In this document: piece by piece, positions 38,107 through 46,359 of the stretch
How the letters are laid out: every line of letters starts with the position of its first letter
Numbering within the stretch: position 1 is the stretch's first letter
Assembly (NCBI RefSeq): GCF_000503055.1
Contig: NZ_AYVY01000002.1
Coordinates: 297,379 to 361,378 of the forward strand
Direction of reading: 5' to 3'
DNA: 64,000 bases
DNA from: Mesorhizobium sp. LSHC420B00
GTDB lineage: Bacteria > Pseudomonadota > Alphaproteobacteria > Rhizobiales > Rhizobiaceae
Translations under genes and position numbers: made by a program
Notes under the pieces: generated by a model
Database searches by the model: none
What the model saw: the letters and a program-made list of their open reading frames with translations, nothing else
What the model was told of the DNA's origin: nothing

Positions 38107-39351
38107 ATGCCGCGTGCGGAACCCAAAGAGGCAACGGCGGACGGGCGGATCGCCGACAACGTCGTCTATTTCTCCCGCACCTTGCGCAAGGCCGGTATGC
38201 GTGTCGGACCGGCCTCGGTCAAAGACGCCATCGAGGCAGTGCTCGCTGCCGGCATCGGCTCGCGTGACGATTTCTACTGGACGCTGCACGCCGTGCTGGT
38301 CTCGAGGCACGAAGATCACGCCACCTTCGACGAGACCTTCCGGCTGTTCTGGAAGTCGCACGAGCTGATCGAAAAGATGCTGGCGATCTTTTCGCCGATC
38401 GCTCCCGACAACAAAGGGAAGCAAAAACCCCGCGCGGCCGAGAACCGCGTCAGCCAGGCGATGTTCGAGGGTCACCAGAAGAACCAGCCGGCGCAGGAAG
38501 TTCCCGAGATCGAGGTCGACGCGCGCTTCACCTTCTCCGGCAACGAGGTGCTGAGAGGCAAGGATTTTGCCCAGATGAACGCCGCCGAGATGGCCGACGC
38601 CAAGATAGCGATCGCCCAGTTGCGGCTGCCCGTCGACATGGTTCGGACGCGGCGTTTCAAAGCCGATGCGCATGGCCGCCGTATCGATCCGCGCGCCATG
38701 ATGCGCTCGGCTGCGCGCACCGGCGGCGAGTTGATCCTGCCTAAATTCCGCTCGCCCCGCGAAGTCCATCCGCCGCTGGTGGTGCTTGCCGACATTTCCG
38801 GTTCTATGAGCCAGTACACGCGGATCTTCCTGCATTTCCTGCATGCGCTGACGGAAAAGCGCCGGCGCGTGCACGCCTTCGTCTTCGGCACCAGGCTTAC
38901 CAATCTGACCCGTCAGATGCGGCATCGCGATCCCGATGCCGCACTCGCCGACTGTTCTGCCGCGGTAAAGGACTGGTCGGGCGGCACGCGCATCGGCGAT
39001 ACGCTGGCAGAATTCAACCGTTTTTGGTCGCGCCGCGTGCTGGGGCAAGGCGCGGTGGTACTGCTGATCACCGATGGGCTGGAGCGCGACGAGGTCGCCG
39101 GCCTGTCGGAGGAAATGGAACGGCTGCATAAATCCTGCCGGCGGCTGATCTGGCTGAACCCGCTGCTGCGCTTCGACGGCTTCGAGGCGCGCGCCCGCGG
39201 CGTCAGGGCGATGCTGCCGCATGTCGACGAATTCCGTTCGGTGCACAATCTCGACGCGCTCGCCGATCTCTGTGCGTCGCTGGACAAGAATTCGGTGCGT
39301 TCGGTCGACCCGCGCCGGTGGATCCAGGCTGGCGCGAAGCGCGTCGCATAA
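38107..39351 (+). CDS. VWA domain protein (CoxE-like)
   Basis: Protein of 414 aa with a von Willebrand A domain in the second half: the MIDAS motif DISGSMS is at residues 229-235 and DGLERDE follows. The N-terminal half (ADNVVYFSRTLRKAGMRVGPASV) matches CoxE-type partners of MoxR ATPases. Presumed co-chaperone in maturation of a molybdenum hydroxylase. Confidence 0.9.
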   Translation: MPRAEPKEATADGRIADNVVYFSRTLRKAGMRVGPASVKDAIEAVLAAGIGSRDDFYWTLHAVLVSRHEDHATFDETFRLFWKSHELIEKMLAIFSPIAPDNKGKQKPRAAENRVSQAMFEGHQKNQPAQEVPEIEVDARFTFSGNEVLRGKDFAQMNAAEMADAKIAIAQLRLPVDMVRTRRFKADAHGRRIDPRAMMRSAARTGGELILPKFRSPREVHPPLVVLADISGSMSQYTRIFLHFLHALTEKRRRVHAFVFGTRLTNLTRQMRHRDPDAALADCSAAVKDWSGGTRIGDTLAEFNRFWSRRVLGQGAVVLLITDGLERDEVAGLSEEMERLHKSCRRLIWLNPLLRFDGFEARARGVRAMLPHVDEFRSVHNLDALADLCASLDKNSVRSVDPRRWIQAGAKRVA

Positions 39352-39376
39352 CCACATGTCTCCCAGGGAGAAAATC

Positions 39377-39715
39377 ATGGAACACAGTGTCTATCTCGAT
39401 GAAGCCCGCGACCCGCTGATCATCGCGGAGGGCTGGATGAAGGACGGCAAGGACGTCGCCATTGCCACCGTGGTCGAAACCTGGGGTTCGGCACCGCGGC
39501 CGGTCGGTAGCCATCTGGTCATCGACACCGAAGGCAATTTCCATGGCTCCGTTTCGGGCGGCTGCGTCGAAGGCGCAGTGGTGACCGAAGCAATCGACGT
39601 CATCGATAGCGGCAAGGCGAAGATGCTGGAGTTCGGGGTCGCCGATGAGACTGCGTGGCAGGTCGGCCTGTCCTGTGGCGGCCGCATCAAGGTCTATGTC
39701 GAAAGATTGGGCTGA
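39377..39715 (+). CDS. XdhC family protein, N-terminal half only
   Basis: 112 aa covering just the XdhC/CoxI N-terminal domain: VAIATVVETWGSAPRPVGSHLVI, SVSGGCVEGAVVTEA and LSCGGRIKVYVE. XdhC proteins bind and sulfurate the molybdenum cofactor before insertion. Start at 39377, preceded by AGGGAG; another ATG at 39356 is less well placed. The other half is encoded by the next gene. Confidence 0.87.
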   Translation: MEHSVYLDEARDPLIIAEGWMKDGKDVAIATVVETWGSAPRPVGSHLVIDTEGNFHGSVSGGCVEGAVVTEAIDVIDSGKAKMLEFGVADETAWQVGLSCGGRIKVYVERLG

Positions 39716-39721
39716 TTGTCG

Positions 39722-40426
39722 ATGGATCCTTACGCGCTGAAGACACTCAACGCCGAACGTCGTGCCCGCCGCGCGGCGATTTTGGTAACCGATCTTGGTG
39801 ACGGCCGGGACCGTATCGTGCGCGAGGGCGACCAGGTTGCCGGCGAACTCGGGGCAGCCATCGCCAAGGCATTCCGCACCGGCAATTCCGGGTCGGTCGA
39901 AGCTGGGGGACGGGCCTTCTTCCTCAACGCACATCTGCCGCAGCCACGCCTGGTGGTGATCGGCGCCGTCCACATCAGCCAGGCGCTTGCACCGATGGCC
40001 AGGATCGCCGGCTATCCCGTCGAGATCATCGATCCGCGCACGGCGTTTGCCACGTCCGACCGCTTTCCCGACATCGCGCTGCATGCCGAATGGCCGGAGG
40101 ATGTCCTGAAGCGTCAGCCGCTCGACGGCTATACCGCGCTGGCTGCCCTCACTCATGATCCGAAGATCGACGATTTCGCGCTGAAGGCGGCGCTCGACGC
40201 CAACTGCTTCTATGTCGGGGCGCTTGGCAGTCGCAAGACCCATGCGAAACGCGTCGAACGCTTGCTGGCCTTGGGCGCGACCGCCGACCAGATCGCCCGC
40301 ATTCATGCACCGATCGGCCTCGACATTGGGGCTGCCAGCCCGGCCGAGATCGCCGTCGCGGTGTTGGCGCAAGCGATCCACGCCTTTCGCTCTCGCGGCC
40401 TCGAATCCAAAGGCGCGGTCGCGTGA
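39722..40426 (+). CDS. XdhC family protein, Rossmann-domain half
   Basis: 234 aa with the XdhC C-terminal Rossmann domain: RLVVIGAVHISQALAPMA near 78-95, EIIDPRTAFATSDRF and VGALGSRKTHAKRVERL. The usual fused XdhC is split here between two genes 6 bp apart. The first 75 residues are a variable linker. ATG at 39722; a TTG two codons earlier is possible. Confidence 0.86.
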   Translation: MDPYALKTLNAERRARRAAILVTDLGDGRDRIVREGDQVAGELGAAIAKAFRTGNSGSVEAGGRAFFLNAHLPQPRLVVIGAVHISQALAPMARIAGYPVEIIDPRTAFATSDRFPDIALHAEWPEDVLKRQPLDGYTALAALTHDPKIDDFALKAALDANCFYVGALGSRKTHAKRVERLLALGATADQIARIHAPIGLDIGAASPAEIAVAVLAQAIHAFRSRGLESKGAVA

Positions 40427-42033
40427 AATTTGGTCCCGTTCCGATCGATGCGGCCGAAGGGGCAGTGCTGGCGCACGCCACCACAGCCGGAGAGCGCCGC
40501 TTCCGCAAGGCGCACAGGCTAAGCGCCGAGGATGTGTCCCTGTTGAAGGCCTCCGGGATTTCCGAGGTCGTCGCGGCGGTGTTGGCGCCCGATGATCTCA
40601 GCGAGGATGCCGCGGCCGAAAAGCTCGCCGCATATATGATCCATCGCAACATCGAGGCGAAGCGCGCTGCGACCGGCAGGGTCAACCTCCACGCGCAGGC
40701 TGCCGGCATATTCACCGTCGACGCGGCGATGATCGACGCCATCAATGCCGTCGATCCGACGATTACCATCGCCACGCTGGCGCAGCATGCGCCGGTCGAA
40801 AAAGGTCAGATGGTTGCGACGGTGAAAATCATTCCGTTTGCGGTCGCCTTCGCTTTGGTCGATGCGGTGGCAAGGATCTGCGCCGAGGGCGAGATTTTTG
40901 CGGTCAACGCCTATCAGCCGGTGCGCGTCGGCGTCATCCAGACGGTGCTGCCCGGCATCAAGCCGAGCGTGCTCGACAAGACGCTGCGCGTCACCGAAGC
41001 GCGCCTGGCGCGTTCGGGCAGCCGGCTGACGACGGAGCGTCGAACCCCGCATGAGGTCAGCCCCGTCGCCGAGGCTGCCGCCTCGCTGATCCGCGACAAC
41101 GATATGGTGGTGATCTTCGGCGCCTCGGCGATGGCCGATTTCGGCGACGTCGTGCCCGCCGCCATCGAAAGGGCAAGCGGCACCGTCATTCGCGCCGGCA
41201 TGCCGGTCGATCCTGGCAATCTGCTGGTGCTCGGCAATCTAGGCGGCAAGCGCATCATCGGTGCGCCCGGTTGCGCCCGTAGCCCCAAGGAGAACGGCTT
41301 CGACTGGGTGCTCGACCGGCTGATTGCTGGTCTCGACGTGACCGCCAGGGATATTGCCGGCATGGGCGTTGGCGGGCTGCTGATGGAAATTCCGACGCGG
41401 CCGCAGCCGCGCGAGCCGCTGCCGGCCAAAGCAGAACCAAGGGTCGAGACGGTGCTTCTGGCGGCCGGCCGCTCCAGCCGCATGAGCGGGCCGAACAAGC
41501 TTTTGGCGCTGTTCGACGGCAAGCCCCTGGTCCGCCGCACCGCCGAACGCGCGGTCGGTTCGAAAGCCGCGGCCACCATCGTCGTCACCGGCCACGAGCG
41601 CGAGCGCGTGCGCAGCGCACTGTCGGGCATGGATGTGACCTTCGCCGACAATCCGGATTTCGCCGAGGGTCTGTCTTCGTCGCTGAAGGCAGGCATCGCC
41701 AAGGTTTCTGGCGACGCCGCCGGCGCCCTGATCGTCCTCGGCGATATGCCGGGCGTCGCCTCGGCCGACCTCGACAGGCTGATCGAGGCGTTCCGCAAGT
41801 CCGAAGGGCGATCGGTGGTGCGCGCCTCTCATAATGGCCGGCGCGGCAACCCGGTGCTGCTGCCGCGCTCGCTGTTCGCCGCCATCGCTCACCTCGAAGG
41901 CGATACCGGTGCCCGTCATCTGGTCGAGGCCGAAGGGCTCGACGTCATCGATGTCGAGATCGGCGAAGGGGCGGCCGTCGATGTCGACACGCGCGAGGCG
42001 CTGGAAAGCGCCGGCGGCGTGCTGCAGGATTGA
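40423..42033 (+). CDS. Molybdopterin-binding/MobA-like nucleotidyltransferase fusion (MocA-like)
   Basis: 536 aa, two domains. Residues 1-330 are a MoeA/MogA-like molybdopterin-binding domain (VVIFGASAMADFGDVVPAAI, GKRIIGAPGCARSPKENGFDW). Residues 343-536 are a nucleotidyltransferase with LLAAGRSSRMSGPNKLL and LIVLGDMPGV, as in MocA, which attaches CMP to form the MCD cofactor of molybdenum hydroxylases. GTG start overlaps the preceding stop (GTGA). Last gene of the unit. Confidence 0.88.
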   Translation: MKFGPVPIDAAEGAVLAHATTAGERRFRKAHRLSAEDVSLLKASGISEVVAAVLAPDDLSEDAAAEKLAAYMIHRNIEAKRAATGRVNLHAQAAGIFTVDAAMIDAINAVDPTITIATLAQHAPVEKGQMVATVKIIPFAVAFALVDAVARICAEGEIFAVNAYQPVRVGVIQTVLPGIKPSVLDKTLRVTEARLARSGSRLTTERRTPHEVSPVAEAAASLIRDNDMVVIFGASAMADFGDVVPAAIERASGTVIRAGMPVDPGNLLVLGNLGGKRIIGAPGCARSPKENGFDWVLDRLIAGLDVTARDIAGMGVGGLLMEIPTRPQPREPLPAKAEPRVETVLLAAGRSSRMSGPNKLLALFDGKPLVRRTAERAVGSKAAATIVVTGHERERVRSALSGMDVTFADNPDFAEGLSSSLKAGIAKVSGDAAGALIVLGDMPGVASADLDRLIEAFRKSEGRSVVRASHNGRRGNPVLLPRSLFAAIAHLEGDTGARHLVEAEGLDVIDVEIGEGAAVDVDTREALESAGGVLQD

Positions 42034-42065
42034 CAAACCGAAGCCGAAAAACGCATGGCTGCGGG

Positions 42066-42983
42066 ATGGCCTTTCGTTCTTGCTTCCGGTTCCGCTTGCC
42101 CCCCTCTGGCCTCCCGGCCCTGCTGATCGCGATTTTTTTGTCGCTCTCTTGTGCCGCCTACGCCAACGCTCTCGAACTCAAACCCTTCAAGGATGATCTG
42201 TTCGCCTATCCGGCGACGCTCTCATCCGAAAACAACGGCGCCTATACGGTCATCGACTATCGTGAGTTGCGCGACATCAACGCCCGTGACGAAGTGCCTG
42301 AGCGTCGTGTGCACGCGCAATACACCGATACCGGCGTGCGCAAGGTGCAGCAGGATCTGTTGCTGAAGACCGACGCTGGAGATGTCCGCCACATTGCCGT
42401 CGGCAAAGTCGGGGGCGCCAGCATCATCGTGCTTTACCTGCACGGGCAGGGCGGCAGCCGTAAGCAGGGCACCGACGACATCACCTTTGGCGGCAATTTC
42501 AACCGCATCAAGAACCTGATGGCCGGCAATGGCGGCCTCTATCTGTCGCCGGATTTTTCCGACTTCGGCGACACCGGTGCCGCCCAGATCGCTGCGTTGA
42601 TCGGCCACTATGCCGAGCAGTCGCCGGGCGCAAAAATCTTCGTCGCCTGTGGCTCGATGGGCGGTTCGTTATGCTGGAAGCTGGCCGATCGCAAGGACAC
42701 CGGCGGGCGCATCGACGGGCTGCTGCTGCTCGGCTCGCTGTGGGATGAGAGTTTCTTCTCAAGCCCCGCATTCAAGCGTCGTGTGCCGGTCTTCTTCGGC
42801 CAGGGTAGCAAGGACCCGGTGTTTCCAATCGAGAAACAGGAAGGCTTCTTCCGATCGATCCTAGCCAAATCGAGAACCTATCCGACCCGCTTCGTCCGTT
42901 TTGAAACTGGCACGCATGGCACGCCAATCCGCATGACCGACTGGCGGGGTACACTCAACTGGATGTTATCGAAGGCCCCCTAG
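42066..42983 (+). CDS. Exported alpha/beta hydrolase-like protein
   Basis: Begins with an Arg-containing signal sequence (RFRLPPSGLPALLIAIFLSL) and probable cleavage after YANA near residue 35. The 270-residue mature part has VLYLHGQGGS (oxyanion region), ACGSMGGSLC as the nucleophile elbow, QGSKDPVFPI with the acid, and TGTHGTP for the His. Substrate unknown. Total 305 aa. The stop overlaps that of the convergent gene. Confidence 0.75.
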   Translation: MAFRSCFRFRLPPSGLPALLIAIFLSLSCAAYANALELKPFKDDLFAYPATLSSENNGAYTVIDYRELRDINARDEVPERRVHAQYTDTGVRKVQQDLLLKTDAGDVRHIAVGKVGGASIIVLYLHGQGGSRKQGTDDITFGGNFNRIKNLMAGNGGLYLSPDFSDFGDTGAAQIAALIGHYAEQSPGAKIFVACGSMGGSLCWKLADRKDTGGRIDGLLLLGSLWDESFFSSPAFKRRVPVFFGQGSKDPVFPIEKQEGFFRSILAKSRTYPTRFVRFETGTHGTPIRMTDWRGTLNWMLSKAP

Positions 42984-44011
42984 GGCGCGGTGTTGTAGTC
43001 GACGACCGTCTGCGGATTTTCCTCGCCGTCGTAAGACGCGTCGACGTCGTACTGGACCAGGGAAAAATCGCCGTTGCGAAACAGATATGTCCCCGATGAA
43101 GAGGCATCGCCGATGCCACGCCATTTGTTGAACGTAGCGATCGTCTTGGTCTCTTCGTCGTAATCGGAATTGGTTGCCCAGCCGGAGGTCTGGAAGCCAA
43201 CTATGGTCATGCCCAGCAATTTGCCTTCGCTGTCGTTGTTTTCGTAGCGAATGTCCATTTCGGGTTCGGCGAACTGCAATTGCCTGACGCCGAGCACGTC
43301 GTCGCTCATGTAATAAATAGAGCTTTCGTTATAGGCCGCGGCCGAGCAGGAGAAGTGGAAAAGCCGCGTTTCCCTTTCGGGATCACTGGCAGCCGCATCC
43401 TTGTCCTTATAGTGGATCGAGAAAATGTCCGGCTCCTGCGCCAAAAGATCCTTGTCGCACTGGTCGCCATAAGTCGTGGCAAACGCTCTGTTGGCCTGCT
43501 CAAGCGCTGCGTCCTTCTTCGGCGGCGGCGGTCCTTCGCCGCAGCTTGCCGGCACGGCATCCTCGAAATCGGCCTTTGACGGTTTCAGCGCACCCTTGTC
43601 GATGAAGATCGAGCGAAATGGCGGTTCCTGGATCGAGGCGTTGATCTGGCGCAGCGTATAGCAGCCGGCAAAGACATTTTCGCTGCCGTCCTTGGCTGTC
43701 GCCCGGATGGCGACCGGAACGCTGTAGTAGATACTGCCGGCAGCACCGTCTTCGGACACACCACCGGTTTTTACGTCGACCGTGTCGGTGCCGTCATAGC
43801 CTTTGACGAAGGAGTTGAAATCCTTGGCCGGCTTGGTGTCGCCGAAATAGTCCCAGGCGCGCGCGAATTCGTGCCGGCTGATGGCACTATAAAGCGACCG
43901 GATGACCGCTTCGGCATTCGACCTGTCGTCGATATAAGGCGCGTCTGCGGCGAGCGCCGATTGGCCGGCAAGAGAGATAAAAGCGGCCGTTGCGAAAAGG
44001 GCGCGTCTCAT
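42980..44011 (-). CDS. Exported protein with DUF1176-like C-terminus
   Basis: Signal peptide MRRALFATAAFISLAGQSALA, then a 320-aa periplasmic protein. The C-terminal part (NKWRGIGDASSSGTYLFRNGDFSLVQ) looks like DUF1176, which has a similar closing motif; the middle has paired Cys. Role unknown. The start at 44011 (MRRALF) places a typical signal sequence first; the frame extends to 44077. Confidence 0.68.
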   Translation of the reverse strand: MRRALFATAAFISLAGQSALAADAPYIDDRSNAEAVIRSLYSAISRHEFARAWDYFGDTKPAKDFNSFVKGYDGTDTVDVKTGGVSEDGAAGSIYYSVPVAIRATAKDGSENVFAGCYTLRQINASIQEPPFRSIFIDKGALKPSKADFEDAVPASCGEGPPPPKKDAALEQANRAFATTYGDQCDKDLLAQEPDIFSIHYKDKDAAASDPERETRLFHFSCSAAAYNESSIYYMSDDVLGVRQLQFAEPEMDIRYENNDSEGKLLGMTIVGFQTSGWATNSDYDEETKTIATFNKWRGIGDASSSGTYLFRNGDFSLVQYDVDASYDGEENPQTVVDYNTAP

Positions 44012-44134
44012 CGGGAACCTCCACTCGATGAAAAATCCTATCATATCGATTGCGGCGACGTGGTGACGCTTGAACAATCGCGTGCGAAAGCGCTACCTCT
44101 CGCCGTCGGCAGTCGGGCCGCGTGGAGATTTCTT

Positions 44135-44641
44135 GTGACCATATCAATGTATGAAGCATCCGTGCCGGTATTTTCGGCGAGGCTGAAGGCACTGGCCAAC
44201 GTCCTGAGCATTGCCGAGCAAAATGCGGCTGACCGGAAGATCGATCCGCAGGTGTATCTCACGGCGAGGCTGGCGCCGGACATGTTCGCCCTGACCAGGC
44301 AGGTACAGATTGCCACCGATCACGCCAAGGGCGCGCCGTCGCGGCTGGCCGGGCGTGAGGTGCCAAAATACGAGGACAATGAGGCGAGCTTCGCCGATCT
44401 GCAGGCCCGCCTTAGCAAGACATTGGCTCATCTCGCGACATTTTCGGCGGCCGAATTCGATGGTTCAGATGACAGGATGGTCGAACTGAGGCTTGCGGGA
44501 CGCGAGGTTTCGATGCCAGGAATGCAGTATCTGTTGCATGCCGCCATGCCCAATTTCTATTTCCACCTGACCACTGCCTATGACATCCTGCGCCACAACG
44601 GCGTGCCATTGGGCAAGTCGATCTTCCTCGGATTGCGTTGA
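44135..44641 (+). CDS. DUF1993 family protein
   Basis: 168 aa. Opening MTISMYEASVPVFSARLKALANVL and the C-terminal PNFYFHLTTAYDILRHNGV are diagnostic of DUF1993, a helical DinB-like family with no proven function. I use the GTG at 44135, because family members begin with this TIS-x-Y segment and GGAG lies just upstream; ATG at 44147 is the alternative. Confidence 0.82.
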   Translation: MTISMYEASVPVFSARLKALANVLSIAEQNAADRKIDPQVYLTARLAPDMFALTRQVQIATDHAKGAPSRLAGREVPKYEDNEASFADLQARLSKTLAHLATFSAAEFDGSDDRMVELRLAGREVSMPGMQYLLHAAMPNFYFHLTTAYDILRHNGVPLGKSIFLGLR

Positions 44642-44653
44642 GATTCGCTCAGG

Positions 44654-44680
44654 AGATATCCCGGCCGCGCCGGGATATCT
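44654..44680. terminator. Hairpin between convergent genes
   Basis: AGATATCCCGGC (44654-44665) and GCCGGGATATCT (44669-44680) form a perfect 12-bp stem with a 3-nt loop. It has no T-tract on either side but is placed to end both the DUF1993 gene and the small minus-strand gene at 44694. Confidence 0.65.
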
Positions 44681-44693
44681 CGCGGTGCACTGT

Positions 44694-44858
44694 TTAGCGC
44701 AAGGACATTTCCCGGGCGATGCGTGGGAAATCGGCCGGCTTGACCTCGATATCGGCGCGATCGGCATTGCTCATCGAATGGAGTAGCGCCAGTGCCGCGC
44801 GATAGCGCAGCTGTTCCCGCGGACGCGGACGGGCGAACATTTCAGTGAAGAATCCCAT
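44694..44858 (-). CDS. Small DUF1127-like protein, 54 aa
   Basis: Short frame: starts MGFFTEMFARPRPREQLRYR and ends FPRIAREMSLR. The second half (SNADRADIEVKPADFPRIA) resembles the DUF1127 core motif, which usually reads DRELADIGL-x-R-x-DI. A GAGGGG ribosome site lies 9 nt upstream at 44868-44873. Convergent with the DUF1993 gene, and followed by the hairpin at 44654-44680. I consider it a real gene on start context and composition. Confidence 0.6.
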   Translation of the reverse strand: MGFFTEMFARPRPREQLRYRAALALLHSMSNADRADIEVKPADFPRIAREMSLR

Positions 44859-45064
44859 GATTCAAGCCCCTCTATTGAAACCTCCGCGGCCTTCAATATA
44901 GGCGGATCATGACGATTGTGCAGTGCAGCATTCGCATGGCAGCCATGCTGCCCCGATCTTTTTTGACATAATTCGGCTGGTCCGGCGAAACTTCTGCGGC
45001 ACTTCGACCGTATGCGTCAGTGCCGGCATTTGGCCGGTTTTTCCTCGCCATTCCTGGCGAACTT

Positions 45065-45096
45065 CCGGACTGCATGCACATGCAGTCCGGCTTTTT
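45065..45096 (+). terminator. Strong orphan intrinsic terminator
   Basis: CCGGACTGCATG (45065-45076) and CATGCAGTCCGG (45079-45090) pair perfectly over 12 bp with a 2-nt formal loop and then CTTTTTATT. No plus-strand gene ends within the preceding 400 bp, so it may end an unannotated small RNA in 44880-45064. The rest of the 44859-45243 gap shows no gene. Confidence 0.8.
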
Positions 45097-45243
45097 ATTG
45101 GCCGTGGGGATAAACCCCGTTCGCCGGCATCCTGGGAAAGTCGCCTGGCCTGCCGGCGGCGGGCTTGGAAGCGGCCGGCGCTTTCCTGTATGCTATTGCT
45201 TCCTCCTCGCGCAGCCGCGCAAAATTCCCGCCGGAGAACCTCC

Positions 45244-46311
45244 ATGCACAAACGCCGCCTCGGCCAGACCGATCTTTTCGTGTCGCAGATCTGCCTCGGC
45301 TCGATGACCTGGGGCCAGCAGAACACCGAGGCGGACGGTCACGCTCAGATGGATTTGGCGTTTGCGCGCGGCGTCAATTTCATCGACACCGCCGAACTCT
45401 ATCCGATCCCGCCCAAGGCCGAGACGCAGGGCCGCACCGAGACAATCATCGGCAACTGGATGAAGGAGAAGCGCAATCGCGGCCAGGTGATCATCGCCTC
45501 GAAAGTGGTTGGCCGCACCGCCAACACCTGGTTTCGCGGCGACCGCCCGTCGAAGCTGGTGCGCGCCGACATCTTCGACGCTATTGATAAGTCACTCGCC
45601 AGGCTCAACACCGATTACATCGATCTCTACCAGATCCATTGGCCGGAACGCGACGTACCGTGGGGCGCCAATCCGAACCGCATCGGCGCCGTGCCGCGAC
45701 GCTCCGATGCCGCCGGCGTGCCGGAGGGCGAGACGCCGATCGCCGAGACGCTTGGTGTGTTCGACGAGCTGGTGAAGGCCGGCAAGATCCGCCACTTCGG
45801 CCTGTCGAACGAGAATTCCTGGGGCGTCATGCGTTTCATTGCCGAAGCCGACAAGGGCCTCGGCCCGCGCGTCGTCTCGTTGCAGAACGCCTATAATTTC
45901 GTCAACCGCACCTTCGAGGTGAACCTTGCCGAAGTCTGCGAGCGCGAGCAGGTGTCGCTGCTTGCCTATTCGCCGCTGGCGCAAGGCTATTTGACCGGCA
46001 AATACGATCATGGCGCGCGGCCGCAGGGCTCGCGCTCGCAGTTGTTCAACCGCGGCCAGCGCTACGAGACGCCGAATGCTGCCGAAGTGCAGCTCGAATA
46101 CAACCGGTTGGCGCGCACCTTCGGCATGGAGCCGGCCCTGTTTGCCAATGCCTATGTCTCGAACCGGCCCTTGGTCACTTCGAACATCATCGGTGCCACC
46201 ACCATTTCGCAACTCGAAATGGCGCTCTCTTCCGCCAACGTGGTCTGGACCGAGGACATGCAGAAAGCCGTCGATGCGATCCACCAGCGCGTCGGCAATC
46301 CGTGCCCGTGA
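45244..46311 (+). CDS. Aldo/keto reductase
   Basis: NADP-dependent TIM-barrel reductase of 355 aa, resembling the Tas/YajO type. The catalytic tetrad is visible: FIDTAELY (Asp, Tyr), ASKVVG (Lys) and LYQIHWP (His). SNENSWGVMRF and AYSPLAQGYLTGKY are further family marks. ATG at 45244 follows GGAGAA. Next gene, in the same direction, starts 48 bp after the stop. Confidence 0.93.
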   Translation: MHKRRLGQTDLFVSQICLGSMTWGQQNTEADGHAQMDLAFARGVNFIDTAELYPIPPKAETQGRTETIIGNWMKEKRNRGQVIIASKVVGRTANTWFRGDRPSKLVRADIFDAIDKSLARLNTDYIDLYQIHWPERDVPWGANPNRIGAVPRRSDAAGVPEGETPIAETLGVFDELVKAGKIRHFGLSNENSWGVMRFIAEADKGLGPRVVSLQNAYNFVNRTFEVNLAEVCEREQVSLLAYSPLAQGYLTGKYDHGARPQGSRSQLFNRGQRYETPNAAEVQLEYNRLARTFGMEPALFANAYVSNRPLVTSNIIGATTISQLEMALSSANVVWTEDMQKAVDAIHQRVGNPCP

Positions 46312-46359
46312 GGCGTCGAGACGTGATCGTCCGATGATCATAAGGGGAGGGGAACAGCC

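Noticed and set aside
37173-42033. Complete CO dehydrogenase operon
   Set aside because: Accessory genes are present, but no coxS, coxM or coxL structural gene is in the window.
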